This document shows, piece by piece, positions 18,242 through 27,397 of a stretch of 64,000 bases of DNA (positions are counted from its first letter, which is position 1; each line of letters opens with the position of its first letter). The position numbers were made by a program, and so were the translations under genes. Origin of the DNA: Bradyrhizobium sp. (lineage in GTDB: Bacteria; Pseudomonadota; Alphaproteobacteria; Rhizobiales; Xanthobacteraceae); NCBI RefSeq assembly GCF_030646015.1, contig NZ_JAUSLT010000164.1:32017-96016 (forward strand). Direction: 5' to 3'. The notes beneath the pieces were generated by a model, which was not told the DNA's origin, did no database searches, and saw only the letters and a program-made list of their open reading frames with translations.

Positions 18242-18272
18242 GAGGGGTTCGGCGTAACGCGCCGGACCCCTC
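18242..18272 (+). terminator. Hairpin downstream of rnpB
   Basis: A 13-bp stem (GAGGGGTTCGGCG with CGCCGGACCCCTC, one G-T pair) and a 5-nt loop about 45 nt past the mature rnpB end. There is no clear T-run, so it could be a processing or stability hairpin. Confidence 0.55.
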
Positions 18273-18286
18273 GCCAATTCCAAGGT

Positions 18287-18366
18287 CGTCATTGCGAGCG
18301 CAGCGAAGCAATCCATCTTACAACGGAAAGAAGATTGCTTCGTCGCAAGGGCTCCTCGCAATGACG
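18287..18366. repeat. Palindromic repeat (GTCATTGCGAGCG family), copy 1
   Basis: Inverted repeat with outer arms GTCATTGCGAG and CTCGCAATGAC and inner arms GAAGCAATCCATCTT and AAGATTGCTTCGTCG. A second copy lies at 59271-59359. It sits between rnpB and the MBL-fold hydrolase gene. Confidence 0.88.
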
Positions 18367-18373
18367 GCGATAC

Positions 18374-19249
18374 TCAATCCCGCTTGAACCGGTAATCAAA
18401 CCTCTCCCCATCCGCCTTGATCAATCCCACCGTCGGTGTCGGGAAATGCACCGGCAGGATCAGCGTATCGGTGTCGGCCACCTCGGCGAAAAATTTGCGG
18501 CGCGAGACCGCCGACTGTTTTGGATCCCAGTCCGGCCGTGCCGACCAGTCGGGCTCGCGGCACTGGATCGCGTGGTGCATCAGATCGCCGGCCACCACCG
18601 CGCGCTGGCCGCGGGAAAAGATGTTGACGCAACAATGGCAGGGCGAGTGGCCCGGGGTCGGCGTCAGTGTGACGGTGTCGTCGAGCGCGTAATCGTCGTC
18701 GACCAGCAGCGCCTGGCCGGCTTCGACGATCGGCAGACAGTTGTCGCGGAATACAGTGCCGGGCGGGTTGGCGCCGTGCGCGTGCTCCGCCTCCCAGACC
18801 GCATATTCCTTCTTGTGAAACACGTATTTCGCATTCGGGAAGGTCGGCACCCAGCGCCCGTTGCGCAGCACCGTGTTCCAGCCGGTATGGTCGATGTGCA
18901 GGTGGGTGCAGAACACATAGTCGACGCTTTCGTAACTGATGCCGAGCGCGAAAAGCTCGTTGCGCCAGCGTTCCTTGCCGGGGAAATCGAACGGCGGTGG
19001 GTGGCCCTTGTCCTCGCCGGTGCAGGTGTCGACCAGGATGGTGTGGTGCGGGGTGCGGACGACAAACGTCTGGTAGGTGATGACCATCAGCCCCAGTGCG
19101 GCGTCGTACACCTCCGGCTCCATGGTCGGCAGATGATGCCTGAAGACGGCGTCGTCATAGGCCGGGAAAAAATCCTGCGGCCGCCGCCACGGGCCTTCGC
19201 GCTCGATCACCGCGTCGATGGTGATGTCGCCGATCCGGATCTGCTTCAT
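18374..19249 (-). CDS. MBL-fold metallohydrolase
   Basis: A 291-residue metallo-beta-lactamase-fold enzyme. The metal ligand motif THLHIDHTGWN (HxHxDH), the later GHSPCHCC histidine and AGDLMHH aspartate/histidine region are intact, so a di-metal hydrolase is expected. No signal peptide is visible, so it is probably cytoplasmic. The substrate is unknown; lactonase-like or N-acyl-hydrolase activities are common in this family. The ATG at 19249 overlaps the upstream alpha/beta hydrolase stop by 4 bp, indicating a two-gene operon. Confidence 0.9.
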   Translation of the reverse strand: MKQIRIGDITIDAVIEREGPWRRPQDFFPAYDDAVFRHHLPTMEPEVYDAALGLMVITYQTFVVRTPHHTILVDTCTGEDKGHPPPFDFPGKERWRNELFALGISYESVDYVFCTHLHIDHTGWNTVLRNGRWVPTFPNAKYVFHKKEYAVWEAEHAHGANPPGTVFRDNCLPIVEAGQALLVDDDYALDDTVTLTPTPGHSPCHCCVNIFSRGQRAVVAGDLMHHAIQCREPDWSARPDWDPKQSAVSRRKFFAEVADTDTLILPVHFPTPTVGLIKADGERFDYRFKRD

Positions 19250-19971
19250 CGTCTGGGCTCCGCCGCGATCTTCGACAGCAGCGCCATCAGCGCCTCCGGC
19301 GCGGTGACGTTGGGCGAATGGCTGGCGTCGATCTCGTAATAGCGCCAGGCGGGATCGGCCTTGGCAATCCGGGCAAACGGCCCGAACGTATCCGCCGGTG
19401 TGATGCGGGTGGCGTAGATGTAGCTGCGCGGCAGGGTCAGCGCGCCGCCCTGCAGCTTGAGCCCGGTCTCGAAGCATTTGATCGGCATATGCACGCGGCG
19501 CGTGCTCAGCCATTCCTGGTCGGCGGGCGACGTATCCGGCGGCGTCGGGTTCGGCGGCATCCGCCACTCGCCGCTGTCCTTCAGCTCCTGCATGCGCGGC
19601 CGCGCCACCTCGTTGAGATCGAGCAGCGATTGGCCGTCAGCGGGCACGAAGGCGTCGACATAGATCAGCTGGGTGACGCGGTCCCGCGCGCGGTCGGCGA
19701 CGCCGGTGGCGACCATGCCGCCATAGCTGTGGCCGACCAGCACGATGTCGCGCAGGTCCTCATATTTGATGACGTTGAGGACGTCCTCGATATGGGTTTC
19801 GAGATCGATCGACGGATTGGCCAGTTGCGCGCGCTCGCCAAGGCCGGTGTAGGTCGGCGTCACCAGCCGATGCCCGGCCGCCGCCATCAGCGGGTGCATC
19901 TTCTTCCAGGCCCAGCCGGCCGACCAGGCGCCGTGGCAGACGAGAAAAGTCTTGGGGGACGGAGCATTCAT
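19246..19971 (-). CDS. Alpha/beta hydrolase
   Basis: A 241-residue alpha/beta-hydrolase. It has an HGAWS oxyanion-type strand (FLVCHGAWSAGWAW), the nucleophile elbow GHSYGG near residue 92, and a late histidine in DASHSPNVT. The overall pattern resembles the esterase/hydroxynitrile-lyase-like branch (salicylate esterase type). The substrate is unknown. It is first in the two-gene operon with the overlapping MBL-fold hydrolase, which suggests sequential hydrolysis of one compound; that is inference. Confidence 0.9.
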   Translation of the reverse strand: MNAPSPKTFLVCHGAWSAGWAWKKMHPLMAAAGHRLVTPTYTGLGERAQLANPSIDLETHIEDVLNVIKYEDLRDIVLVGHSYGGMVATGVADRARDRVTQLIYVDAFVPADGQSLLDLNEVARPRMQELKDSGEWRMPPNPTPPDTSPADQEWLSTRRVHMPIKCFETGLKLQGGALTLPRSYIYATRITPADTFGPFARIAKADPAWRYYEIDASHSPNVTAPEALMALLSKIAAEPRR

Positions 19972-20080
19972 CGGGCGTTTCCATATGCGAGAAGGGTTGT
20001 TGGACCGAGGTCAACTGCGATAGTACCCGCCTGCTCCGTCGTGTAAATGTCGCGGCAACGAAGATGAAAAAAGAACAACG

Positions 20081-20824
20081 ATGAACACTGCGGCCTATGC
20101 GCTGGTGCTGCTCGGCGCGCTCTCGGGCGGATTCGTTTCCGGCCTCGTCGGATTCGGCACGGCGATGACGGCGCTGGGGATCTGGCTCTACGTGCTGCCG
20201 CCCGCGCTCGCGGTGCCGCTGGTGCTGATCTGCTCGGTGGTTGCCCAGACCTCGACGATGCCGTCAATGTGGCGCAGCTTCGACCTGACGCTGGTCTGGC
20301 CATTCCTGATCGGCGGCCTTGCCGGCGTGCCGCTCGGCGTCCACTTGATCGCCCATGCCGATCCCAATGTCTTCAAACTCAGCATCGGCGTGCTGCTGCT
20401 GGTGTTTCCGGCCGCATTGTATTTTCAGCGCAGGCCGATGGCGTTCACCTTTGGCGGCCGCCTGGCGGATGGCGCGATCGGATTTGCCGGCGGCATCCTC
20501 GGCGGCCTCGCCGGCCTGTCCGGCGCGCTGCCGACCTTGTGGGCAAGCGTGCGCGGCTGGGGCAAGGACGAGCGGCGCGGGGTTTTCCAGACCTTCAACT
20601 GGACGGTCCTGTTCACGGCGTTGTGCCTGCAGACCGGCATGGGCCTCGTCAAGATGGACGTGGTCTGGCTCGCCGCGATCGCGTTCCCGGCAACGATCAC
20701 CGGCGCGTGGCTCGGCGCACGCGCCTATCGCGCGCTGAGCGACCGCAATTTCAGGGACCTGGTGCTGGCGCTGCTGTTTCTGTCCGGGCTCGGGCTGGTC
20801 TGGAGCAGCATCGGCGTGAAATAG
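20081..20824 (+). CDS. TauE/SafE-family sulfite/organic-anion exporter-like permease
   Basis: 247 residues, almost entirely hydrophobic, with about eight membrane helices in two repeats. The family's glycine-rich motifs are present in each half: SGGFVSGLVGFGTAM near the N-terminus and GFAGGILGGLAGLSGALPTLW in the middle. Members move sulfite, sulfoacetate or other small anions across the inner membrane; the substrate here is not evident. It is monocistronic and divergent from the hydrolase pair. Confidence 0.9.
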   Translation: MNTAAYALVLLGALSGGFVSGLVGFGTAMTALGIWLYVLPPALAVPLVLICSVVAQTSTMPSMWRSFDLTLVWPFLIGGLAGVPLGVHLIAHADPNVFKLSIGVLLLVFPAALYFQRRPMAFTFGGRLADGAIGFAGGILGGLAGLSGALPTLWASVRGWGKDERRGVFQTFNWTVLFTALCLQTGMGLVKMDVVWLAAIAFPATITGAWLGARAYRALSDRNFRDLVLALLFLSGLGLVWSSIGVK

Positions 20825-20843
20825 CCCTGCATGCTCCGCTGGC

Positions 20844-22154
20844 TCAGGGCTGATGCGAGCTCGCCGGCCCGGTATCGCGCCTTACCCCGAGCACCATGCC
20901 GCCGGCGACACCGACGCCCAGCACATACATCCAGCCCTGGTGAAAATCGAACAAATGTGAATTGAACAGCGAAGTGAAAATGTTCTGCACCACCACCATC
21001 AATCCGACCCACGCCGCCAGGCCCTCGCCACGGAACAGCATCAGATGCAGCCACCACATCGCGTAGAGCACCACGACGCCGATCACGCCCCACTGGACCG
21101 CGACGGCAAGGGTCTGATTATGCGGATTGCCGACAATCAGGCCGCGCGCGCCGACCTGGCCGATCGCCGCCTGCTCAAACAGCCCGCGCGTGGAACCGGT
21201 ACCGTGGCCAATCACGGGAGACTCTGCAATGAACTGCAGCGATCTCCGCCAATACAGCAGCCGCGAACCGATGCCGGACTCGCTGTTCTCGATCGCGGTC
21301 ATCCGGTAGTCGGCGGAGAACTTCGAGACGGTTGCCTGCAGCTGGGGAGAGACGCTCCAGACCGCCGCGGCGAGCAAGGCCGTGGCACACAGAGCAGCGA
21401 TGGCCGTTCTCGGTCTCAAATGCAGCAGCGCGAACACCGCCGCCATGACCGGCTGCGTCACCAGCGCCGTGCGCGAGACCACGACGAACATCATGTTGGC
21501 CAGGAAACCCAGGGCGATGGCCGCGCACAACGCGGCCAGCCAGACTTTGTCCGTTCGCAGGAAAATCAGCACCGGCGACGCCAGCGCCATCGCGCACAGC
21601 GCGAAGTCCTGGCTCTGGTCGATGTAGTTCTTGACGACAATCCCCGTTGCCGGAGCATAGGGCCCGCGTGAGAGATAGAGCTTGAGCGAGAGGTTCGGCG
21701 CGTAGGCGACGAGCCAGGAGGCGAGCATCAGCAGGGTACAGGAGGCGAGGAAGCCGACGAAAACCCAGACGCCGCGAGACGAGCGTTCGAAGTGGTAGAA
21801 CAGCAGCGGCAGCACCAGCAGTTTCGCAGCGGGTCGGATCGCGGAAAGACGCGCGTCCCACGGGGCGTCCGACCACAGCGTGCCGACAAGCGCCAGTGCA
21901 AAGATCGCGATCGGCAGCAACGAGACCGGGCGCATCAGCGACCGCAGCAGAGCGCGCGGCTCGATGGTGGGAAGCAGCGCGATGATCCAGAGCACCGCGG
22001 CGATCACGACGCCGGTAGTCGACCACGGCAACAATATCGCGATCAAGACCGTCAACAGATCGATGTTGAGGATGCGCGCCGCCGGGTCGTGCCGTGCGGA
22101 CAGAACCAGCGACAGCCCGGACAGGCCGGACCCTCTTCTCGCGGCTTCAGTCAT
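20844..22154 (-). CDS. O-antigen ligase/Wzy-like membrane protein
   Basis: 436 residues with about ten to twelve membrane helices and a large periplasmic loop containing the Wzy_C/WaaL pattern: SGIGSRLLYWRRSLQF, GHGTGSTRGLF and the conserved NPHNQTLAV histidine motif. Such proteins join undecaprenyl-linked glycans to lipid A core or other acceptors. No glycan gene cluster accompanies it here, so the acceptor is unknown. It ends 20 bp from the convergent TauE-like gene. Confidence 0.88.
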   Translation of the reverse strand: MTEAARRGSGLSGLSLVLSARHDPAARILNIDLLTVLIAILLPWSTTGVVIAAVLWIIALLPTIEPRALLRSLMRPVSLLPIAIFALALVGTLWSDAPWDARLSAIRPAAKLLVLPLLFYHFERSSRGVWVFVGFLASCTLLMLASWLVAYAPNLSLKLYLSRGPYAPATGIVVKNYIDQSQDFALCAMALASPVLIFLRTDKVWLAALCAAIALGFLANMMFVVVSRTALVTQPVMAAVFALLHLRPRTAIAALCATALLAAAVWSVSPQLQATVSKFSADYRMTAIENSESGIGSRLLYWRRSLQFIAESPVIGHGTGSTRGLFEQAAIGQVGARGLIVGNPHNQTLAVAVQWGVIGVVVLYAMWWLHLMLFRGEGLAAWVGLMVVVQNIFTSLFNSHLFDFHQGWMYVLGVGVAGGMVLGVRRDTGPASSHQP

Positions 22155-22272
22155 CCCTGGTCCGTTGCATTCGCGGCCCGATCAACGTCGGCGGCACGGC
22201 GTTCGCCTTACCCGGTTCGATCGCATCATGACTTTATACCACGGCTTGCGAGGGAGCGCGGCCATACCCGGC

Positions 22273-24078
22273 TTATTCCGCCGCCGAGACGCGGACGAAC
22301 TCGGTCGCCTGCCGTTCGAACAGCCCGCGATAGATTCCGCCGGCGCGGTTTGCCAGCGCGGCATGGGTGCCCTGCTCGACGATCTCGCCGCGGTCGAACA
22401 CCAGGATGCGGTCGAGGCTGCGTACCGTCGACAGCCGGTGCGCGATCACGATCGAGGTGCGGCCCTTCATCAGCCGCTCCATCGCCTGCTGGATCAGCGC
22501 CTCGGATTCGGAATCCAGGCTCGACGTCGCCTCGTCGAGGATCAGCACCGGCGCATCGGCGAGGAAGGCGCGCGCCAGCGCCACGCGCTGCCGCTCGCCG
22601 CCCGACAGCTTGACGCCGCGCTCGCCGACCAGCGTGCCGTAGCCTTTCGGCAGCCGCAGGATGAACTCATGGGCGTTGGCGAGCCGCGCCGCCTGTTCGA
22701 TCGCCGCCAGGCTGGCGCCCGGCCGGCCATAGGCGATGTTCTCGGCCAGCGACCGGTGAAACAGGATCGGGTCCTGCTGCACGATGGCGATCTGGTTGCG
22801 CAGCGAATGCTGCGTTGCTTCAGCGATATCCTGGCCGTCGATCAGAATCCGTCCGCCGCTGACATCGTACAGCCGCTGCACCAGTTTGACAAAAGTGGTC
22901 TTGCCGGAGCCGGAGCGGCCGACCAGGCCGACTCGCTCGCCGGCGCGAATGTCGACCGAAAGACCATCATACAGCGGTTCGCGGTGACCGCCGTAATGGA
23001 ACGTGACACGATCGAACACGATGCGACCGCCCTGGATATCGATGGCCTTCGCGTCCGCCGCATCGGCGATGCCGATCGGCTCGTCATGGATCGCGACGAG
23101 CTCGTCCATGTCGTTGACCGAGCGCTGCAGGTTGTTAATGTGCATGCCGACATCGCGCAGATAGGCGTGGATGATATAATAACTGGTCAGCACATAGGTG
23201 ACGTCGCCCGGGGTGGCGCGGCCGGCGATCCACAAGAGCAGCGCGCCGCCGATCACGGAGCCGCGCAGGCACAGCAGCACCGCGAGCTGCGCCGTCGAGG
23301 TGTAGTTGTAGCGCAGCCAGGTCCGGCGCACGCGCCGGCGCCATCGCGCGATGACGCGCGCCAGCCTCAAGTCCTCGCGCGCCTCGGCGCCGAACGATTT
23401 CACCACCGCGTTGCAGGTCAGGGCATCGGCCAGCGTGCCGCCGACCCTGGTGTCCCAGGCATTGGAGACGCGCGCGGCCGGTGCGATGTAGCTGGTCGAG
23501 AACCAGACGGTCATCGAGACATAGACCAGCGCACCCACCGCGATCACGGCGCCAAGCGAGGTCCAGTGCAGCCCGAGCAGGATCATCGACCCCACGAGCA
23601 CCGCCAGCGACGGCAGCAGCGCCATCAGGATGGTGTCGTTCAAGAGGTCGAGCGCCCACATGCCGCGCGTAACCTTGCGCACGGTCGAGCCGGCAAAGCT
23701 GTTGGCGTGCCAGTCGGTCGAGAAGCGCTGCACCCGCATGAAGGCGTCGCGCGACACGTCCGACATGATCTTGAGCGTGAATGGCACGATCGCCTGCAGC
23801 CCGATCAGGCGCAGCACCATCGAGACCAGGCCGAGCGCCACGATCGCGCCGAAGGCGGTCCACGCCGCGCGCTGCGCGGCCGGATCGACGGCGCCCTTCG
23901 TCAAGGCATCGACCAGCTGTCCCGAAAACAGCGGCATGAACAGGTCGGCGACGGTCGCGCCCAGCAGGCCGCCGGCGACGACGGCGGCCCGCGCCGGCTG
24001 AGCGAGCCAGTGCCGGAACACGAACGGAATCACCACGCGAATGGCGGTGGGACGCTGCTTTCTGGCTTTGGCAATCAT
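22273..24078 (-). CDS. ABC exporter half-transporter (fused membrane and ATPase domains)
   Basis: A 601-residue type IV ABC exporter. The N-terminal six-helix membrane domain covers about residues 20-330 and the ATPase domain about 350-590. It has Walker A GRSGSGKTTFVK near residue 385, signature LSGGERQRVALARAFL, Walker B VLILDEATSSLDSES and the H-loop VIAHRLSTV, so it should be active as a dimer. The resemblance is to multidrug/lipid exporters; the substrate is unknown. It lies 16 bp downstream of the MATE gene stop and is likely co-transcribed with it. Confidence 0.92.
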   Translation of the reverse strand: MIAKARKQRPTAIRVVIPFVFRHWLAQPARAAVVAGGLLGATVADLFMPLFSGQLVDALTKGAVDPAAQRAAWTAFGAIVALGLVSMVLRLIGLQAIVPFTLKIMSDVSRDAFMRVQRFSTDWHANSFAGSTVRKVTRGMWALDLLNDTILMALLPSLAVLVGSMILLGLHWTSLGAVIAVGALVYVSMTVWFSTSYIAPAARVSNAWDTRVGGTLADALTCNAVVKSFGAEAREDLRLARVIARWRRRVRRTWLRYNYTSTAQLAVLLCLRGSVIGGALLLWIAGRATPGDVTYVLTSYYIIHAYLRDVGMHINNLQRSVNDMDELVAIHDEPIGIADAADAKAIDIQGGRIVFDRVTFHYGGHREPLYDGLSVDIRAGERVGLVGRSGSGKTTFVKLVQRLYDVSGGRILIDGQDIAEATQHSLRNQIAIVQQDPILFHRSLAENIAYGRPGASLAAIEQAARLANAHEFILRLPKGYGTLVGERGVKLSGGERQRVALARAFLADAPVLILDEATSSLDSESEALIQQAMERLMKGRTSIVIAHRLSTVRSLDRILVFDRGEIVEQGTHAALANRAGGIYRGLFERQATEFVRVSAAE

Positions 24079-24093
24079 GGCGTCATCCTCACT

Positions 24094-25440
24094 TCATCCC
24101 GCGCGCGGGCGCAGCCGCTTCCTGAACTCAAGGCGCAGCAACCACAGACTCAAGCAGGCCTGCAGCGTGGTGGTGGCGATCGACAGATACCAGGCATGCT
24201 CGATGCGGAAGCCGGGCACCGCGGACAGGAAGATCAGCGGCAGCGTATTGGTCAGCAGCCGCGTGCCGGAGCTGACCAGCACCGGCCTGGTGTTGCCCAG
24301 TCCCTGAAACATGCTGGAGCAGACGAAATTCACGCCTTGCGCGACATTGTTCAGCGAGACCATGCGCAGGAACAGCACGCCGACCGCAAGCGTCTCGGCA
24401 TCTTGGGTAAAGCCGGCAACGAAGAACTCCGGCAGCCATTGCGCCGGGATCGTGAAGCCGACCATCACGGCGGTGACCAGCAGCAGAACCGTCCGGAACG
24501 TCCTCCTCACACGCGCACTGTTGCCTGCGCCAAAATTCTGCCCGGCGATGGCGCCAGCCGCCAGCGCGATCGATATCCCCGGCATGTGAATGAGACCTAG
24601 CAGGCGCGAACCGATGCTGAAGCCGGCCTGGGCCGCGGCGCCGAAATGCCCCAGCGCATAATAGATCACCGCCATATTGAGGAAGATGATGGCGAACTCG
24701 CCGCCGGCCGGCAGCCCGATGCCCAGGATGCGCTTCCATTGCGCCATCCGCGGACGCCACAATGCGCTGTCGATGGCAACGTAGTGCTCGTAGCGGTGGA
24801 AATAGATCCACATCATCGCCACGCCGATCACGACCGCGATCGTGCTCGCCAGACCCGCGCCGGCGACGCCCAGCGCCACGCCGGTGCCCCAGCCCGAGAT
24901 CAGAACCGGCGCCAGCAGCATGTTGATGATAACAGTGGTGATCTGCACGATCACGGTCGGGCGCACGATGCCGGTGCCGCGCAAGGCCGCCCCCATGACC
25001 AGCACGACGAATTGCAGCGCCAGCACCGGCATGAACCAGAGCAGGTACGTGGTGCCGGCCTCGATGACGGCATCGTCGGAGGCAACCGCGCGCATGTAGC
25101 CGCGCGCCAGCATGCATCCCGCGATCAGCGTCAACAGGGTAGCTACCGCCGTCAGGCCCAGCGACTGATTGAATACCAGATTGGCATCAGCCTGGTCCTT
25201 GCGTCCGACCGCCTGCGAAATCAGCGAAACGGCACCGACGCTCAGAATCTGAGTCAGCGCGTTGATCAGGAAGCCGGCATTGCCGGCGGCGCTGACGCCG
25301 GCGATCGCCGCGTCGCCGAGGCCCGCGACGAAATACAGGTCGATCAGCCCGCACAGCATCATCAGGATCATGCCCGCGAAGATCTGCGGAGCCATGACCG
25401 AGATATGGCTCACGATGGAGCCCTGGGTGAGGTCTTTCAT
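24094..25440 (-). CDS. MATE-family multidrug efflux transporter
   Basis: 448 residues, twelve membrane helices in two six-helix bundles, N-terminus MKDLTQGSIVSHISVMAPQI as in NorM/DinF-like MATE proteins. Members export cationic drugs by Na+ or H+ antiport. Starts at 25449 or 25500 are possible but poorly supported; 25440 gives the family-like N-terminus. It is preceded by its own promoter-like sequence, a 23-codon leader ORF and two hairpins (25555-25730), suggesting attenuation-type control. The downstream ABC exporter gene follows 16 bp away. Confidence 0.92.
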   Translation of the reverse strand: MKDLTQGSIVSHISVMAPQIFAGMILMMLCGLIDLYFVAGLGDAAIAGVSAAGNAGFLINALTQILSVGAVSLISQAVGRKDQADANLVFNQSLGLTAVATLLTLIAGCMLARGYMRAVASDDAVIEAGTTYLLWFMPVLALQFVVLVMGAALRGTGIVRPTVIVQITTVIINMLLAPVLISGWGTGVALGVAGAGLASTIAVVIGVAMMWIYFHRYEHYVAIDSALWRPRMAQWKRILGIGLPAGGEFAIIFLNMAVIYYALGHFGAAAQAGFSIGSRLLGLIHMPGISIALAAGAIAGQNFGAGNSARVRRTFRTVLLLVTAVMVGFTIPAQWLPEFFVAGFTQDAETLAVGVLFLRMVSLNNVAQGVNFVCSSMFQGLGNTRPVLVSSGTRLLTNTLPLIFLSAVPGFRIEHAWYLSIATTTLQACLSLWLLRLEFRKRLRPRAG

Positions 25441-25596
25441 GGGTCTCATCCGGTTGCGCCCGCGCGCAAAGCCGGCTCCGTCTTTGACGCGCGGCGGCAC
25501 AGGGCCAGGCGCACGCGTCGTTGAAAAAATCGATACAGACAGGGAAGTCAGGGGGACCGGAACGTCAGGACCGGTCGATGCTGGCGGAGATGGCCC

Positions 25597-25668
25597 TCAA
25601 AGGGCCGCGCAGGCATCCGTAAAATGCTTCGGACGCGAGGGCGCGATCTGCGAATACATCGAAATCAT
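25597..25668 (-). CDS. Putative 23-residue leader peptide upstream of the MATE gene
   Basis: A short ORF beginning MISMYSQIAPSRP and ending FTDACAAL. It is preceded by a strong ribosome-binding sequence (GGGGAG, 6 nt before ATG 25668) and lies about 35 nt after a good sigma70-like -10 box. Its UGA stop falls in the loop of a 6-bp hairpin (GGCCCT-TTG-AGGGCC, 25592-25606). A second stem (GACCGG/CCGGTC, 25555-25576) follows before the MATE start. The layout matches translation-coupled leader peptides that control resistance or efflux genes. Expression is inferred; no homologue is recognised. Confidence 0.5.
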   Translation of the reverse strand: MISMYSQIAPSRPKHFTDACAAL

Positions 25669-25701
25669 GCAAATCTCCCCGGTTCGAGCCACGATGCGCA
25701 G

Positions 25702-25730
25702 CTTATAAATGCGTCGCCGGGTTTTGGCAA
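25702..25730 (-). promoter_or_regulatory. Sigma70-like promoter of the MATE leader transcript
   Basis: Read on the minus strand: -35 TTGCCA (25730-25725), exactly 17 bp spacer, -10 TATAAG (25707-25702). Transcription would start near 25695, about 27 nt before the leader ATG. It lies just past the emrB stop codon, so the MATE gene does not depend on emrAB readthrough. Confidence 0.65.
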
Positions 25731-25752
25731 CATGACAAGCGCGTGATCGCAC

Positions 25753-27339
25753 TCAATGTCCGGGCTCCGACAGCAGGCCGGCGGGCCTTTTCAACAGCAC
25801 GACCATCAGGGTGAGGCCGAAATAGAACACCGTCAGCATGAAGAAGGCGTCACCGAATCCCATCACCACCGCCTGGCGGTGCACGATATTGGACAATTGC
25901 TTCAGCGCCATCAGCGAGGCGTCGCCCATGCCCTGCATGCGCTGGGTGAACATGTTCAGCGTCTCGGTCGCGGTGGCGTTGCCCCAGGTCACCCTTTCGT
26001 GCAGCCGCGCGATATGCAGGTCGGTGCGCTGGTTCAATACCGAATTGATGACAGCGAGCCCGAGCGCGCCGCCGAGATTGCGCGTCAGGTTGAACAGGCC
26101 GGAGGCGTTCTTGACCCGGTCGGGGGCCAGCGTCCCCAGCGCGATGGTGTTGGTCGGCACCATCGCCAACATCATGCCGACGCCACGCAGGATCTGCGGC
26201 ACCAGCAACTCGTAGAAATCGTATTCGCGGGTGATCCATGTCATCTGCCAGGAGCCGAGCGCGAACAGGGCGAGGCCCGCCGCGATCATCAGCCGCATAT
26301 CGACCTTGACCATCAGCCGGCCCACGATCGGCGCGGACAGGAACATGGCGGCGCCGGAGACGAACATGGTCTCGCCGATCATCAGCGCACTGTAGCCGCG
26401 CACTTCCGCCAGATAGCGCGGGTACATATAGGTGAGGCCGTACAGGCCGATGCCGACGCAGAACGAGATCAGGCAGCCGATGCCGAAATTGCGGTCGCCG
26501 AAGGTCCTGATATCGACGATCGGTTCATCGACCGTCAGCACGCGCCAGAAGAACGCGATCGCGGAGACCGCGCAGATCGCGGCGCAGACCGCGACCGAGG
26601 TATCCTGCAGCCATTGCGAATGCGGACCTTCCTCCAGCACATATTCCAGCGTTCCGAGAAAGCCGGCCATGAAGATCAGGCCCCACCAGTCGAACCGATC
26701 CAGCAGCTTGAAGTTCGGCTGATCGAAATCGACCAGCGCCAGCACGCCGACGGTGATGGCGATGCCGGGCACGATGTTGATGAAGAACAGCCAGTGCCAC
26801 GACATCCAGTCGGTGATGATGCCGCCCACCGTCGGGCCGACGGTCGGCGCCAGGGTGGCGACCAGTCCGATGATCGGGCCGACGATGTAGAATTTCGAAC
26901 GCGGGAACACCGTATAGGCCGAGGCGAACACGGTCGGGATCATGCCGGCGCCCATGAACCCCTGGATCGCGCGCCACACGATCATCTGCTCGATGGTCGA
27001 GGCAAATCCGCAGAAGAAGCTGGCGATGGTGAAGCCGGAGGCGGAAATCGCGAACAGCAGCCTTGTGCCGAACGCCCGCGACAGGAATCCGGACAGCGGA
27101 ATCCCGATCACCTCGGCGATCAGATACGAGGTCTGCACCCACGACACTTCGGATGAGCTCGCCGACAGCCCGGCCTGGATCTCGGCGAGCGAGGCCGAGA
27201 CGATCTGGATGTCGAGGATCGACATGAACATGCCGAACACCATGATGAGAAACGCGAACAGCCGCCGCGGCGCGATGCGGTCGGACGGCGCAGCCGCTTC
27301 ACTCATCATCGAAGGCGGGGCGGTGGTGGCGTCAGCCAT
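25753..27339 (-). CDS. emrB: DHA2-family drug:H+ antiporter EmrB-like
   Basis: A 528-residue major-facilitator transporter with fourteen membrane helices. Signature segments are FGMFMSILDIQIVSASLAEI (helix 1, EmrB type), SWVQTSYLIAEVIGIPLSGF, FGTRLLF, and the motif-C region APTVGPTVGGIITD. It forms a tripartite efflux system with the periplasmic adaptor encoded immediately upstream and an outer-membrane channel not present here. Control by the divergent TetR gene is inferred from the palindromic operator. Confidence 0.93.
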   Translation of the reverse strand: MADATTAPPSMMSEAAAPSDRIAPRRLFAFLIMVFGMFMSILDIQIVSASLAEIQAGLSASSSEVSWVQTSYLIAEVIGIPLSGFLSRAFGTRLLFAISASGFTIASFFCGFASTIEQMIVWRAIQGFMGAGMIPTVFASAYTVFPRSKFYIVGPIIGLVATLAPTVGPTVGGIITDWMSWHWLFFINIVPGIAITVGVLALVDFDQPNFKLLDRFDWWGLIFMAGFLGTLEYVLEEGPHSQWLQDTSVAVCAAICAVSAIAFFWRVLTVDEPIVDIRTFGDRNFGIGCLISFCVGIGLYGLTYMYPRYLAEVRGYSALMIGETMFVSGAAMFLSAPIVGRLMVKVDMRLMIAAGLALFALGSWQMTWITREYDFYELLVPQILRGVGMMLAMVPTNTIALGTLAPDRVKNASGLFNLTRNLGGALGLAVINSVLNQRTDLHIARLHERVTWGNATATETLNMFTQRMQGMGDASLMALKQLSNIVHRQAVVMGFGDAFFMLTVFYFGLTLMVVLLKRPAGLLSEPGH

Positions 27340-27397
27340 GGTCTGCTCGGGTCAGGACGGGCTCATGAAATCGGGCGCGCCGCCCGGTCGCTGCAAA

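Noticed and set aside
21880..24600. A 906-codon plus-strand frame opposite the O-antigen ligase, ABC and MATE genes
   Set aside because: It is the antisense of three well-supported genes. Composition is dominated by Arg, His, Gln and Asp as expected for a GC-rich shadow frame, with no domain and no ribosome site.
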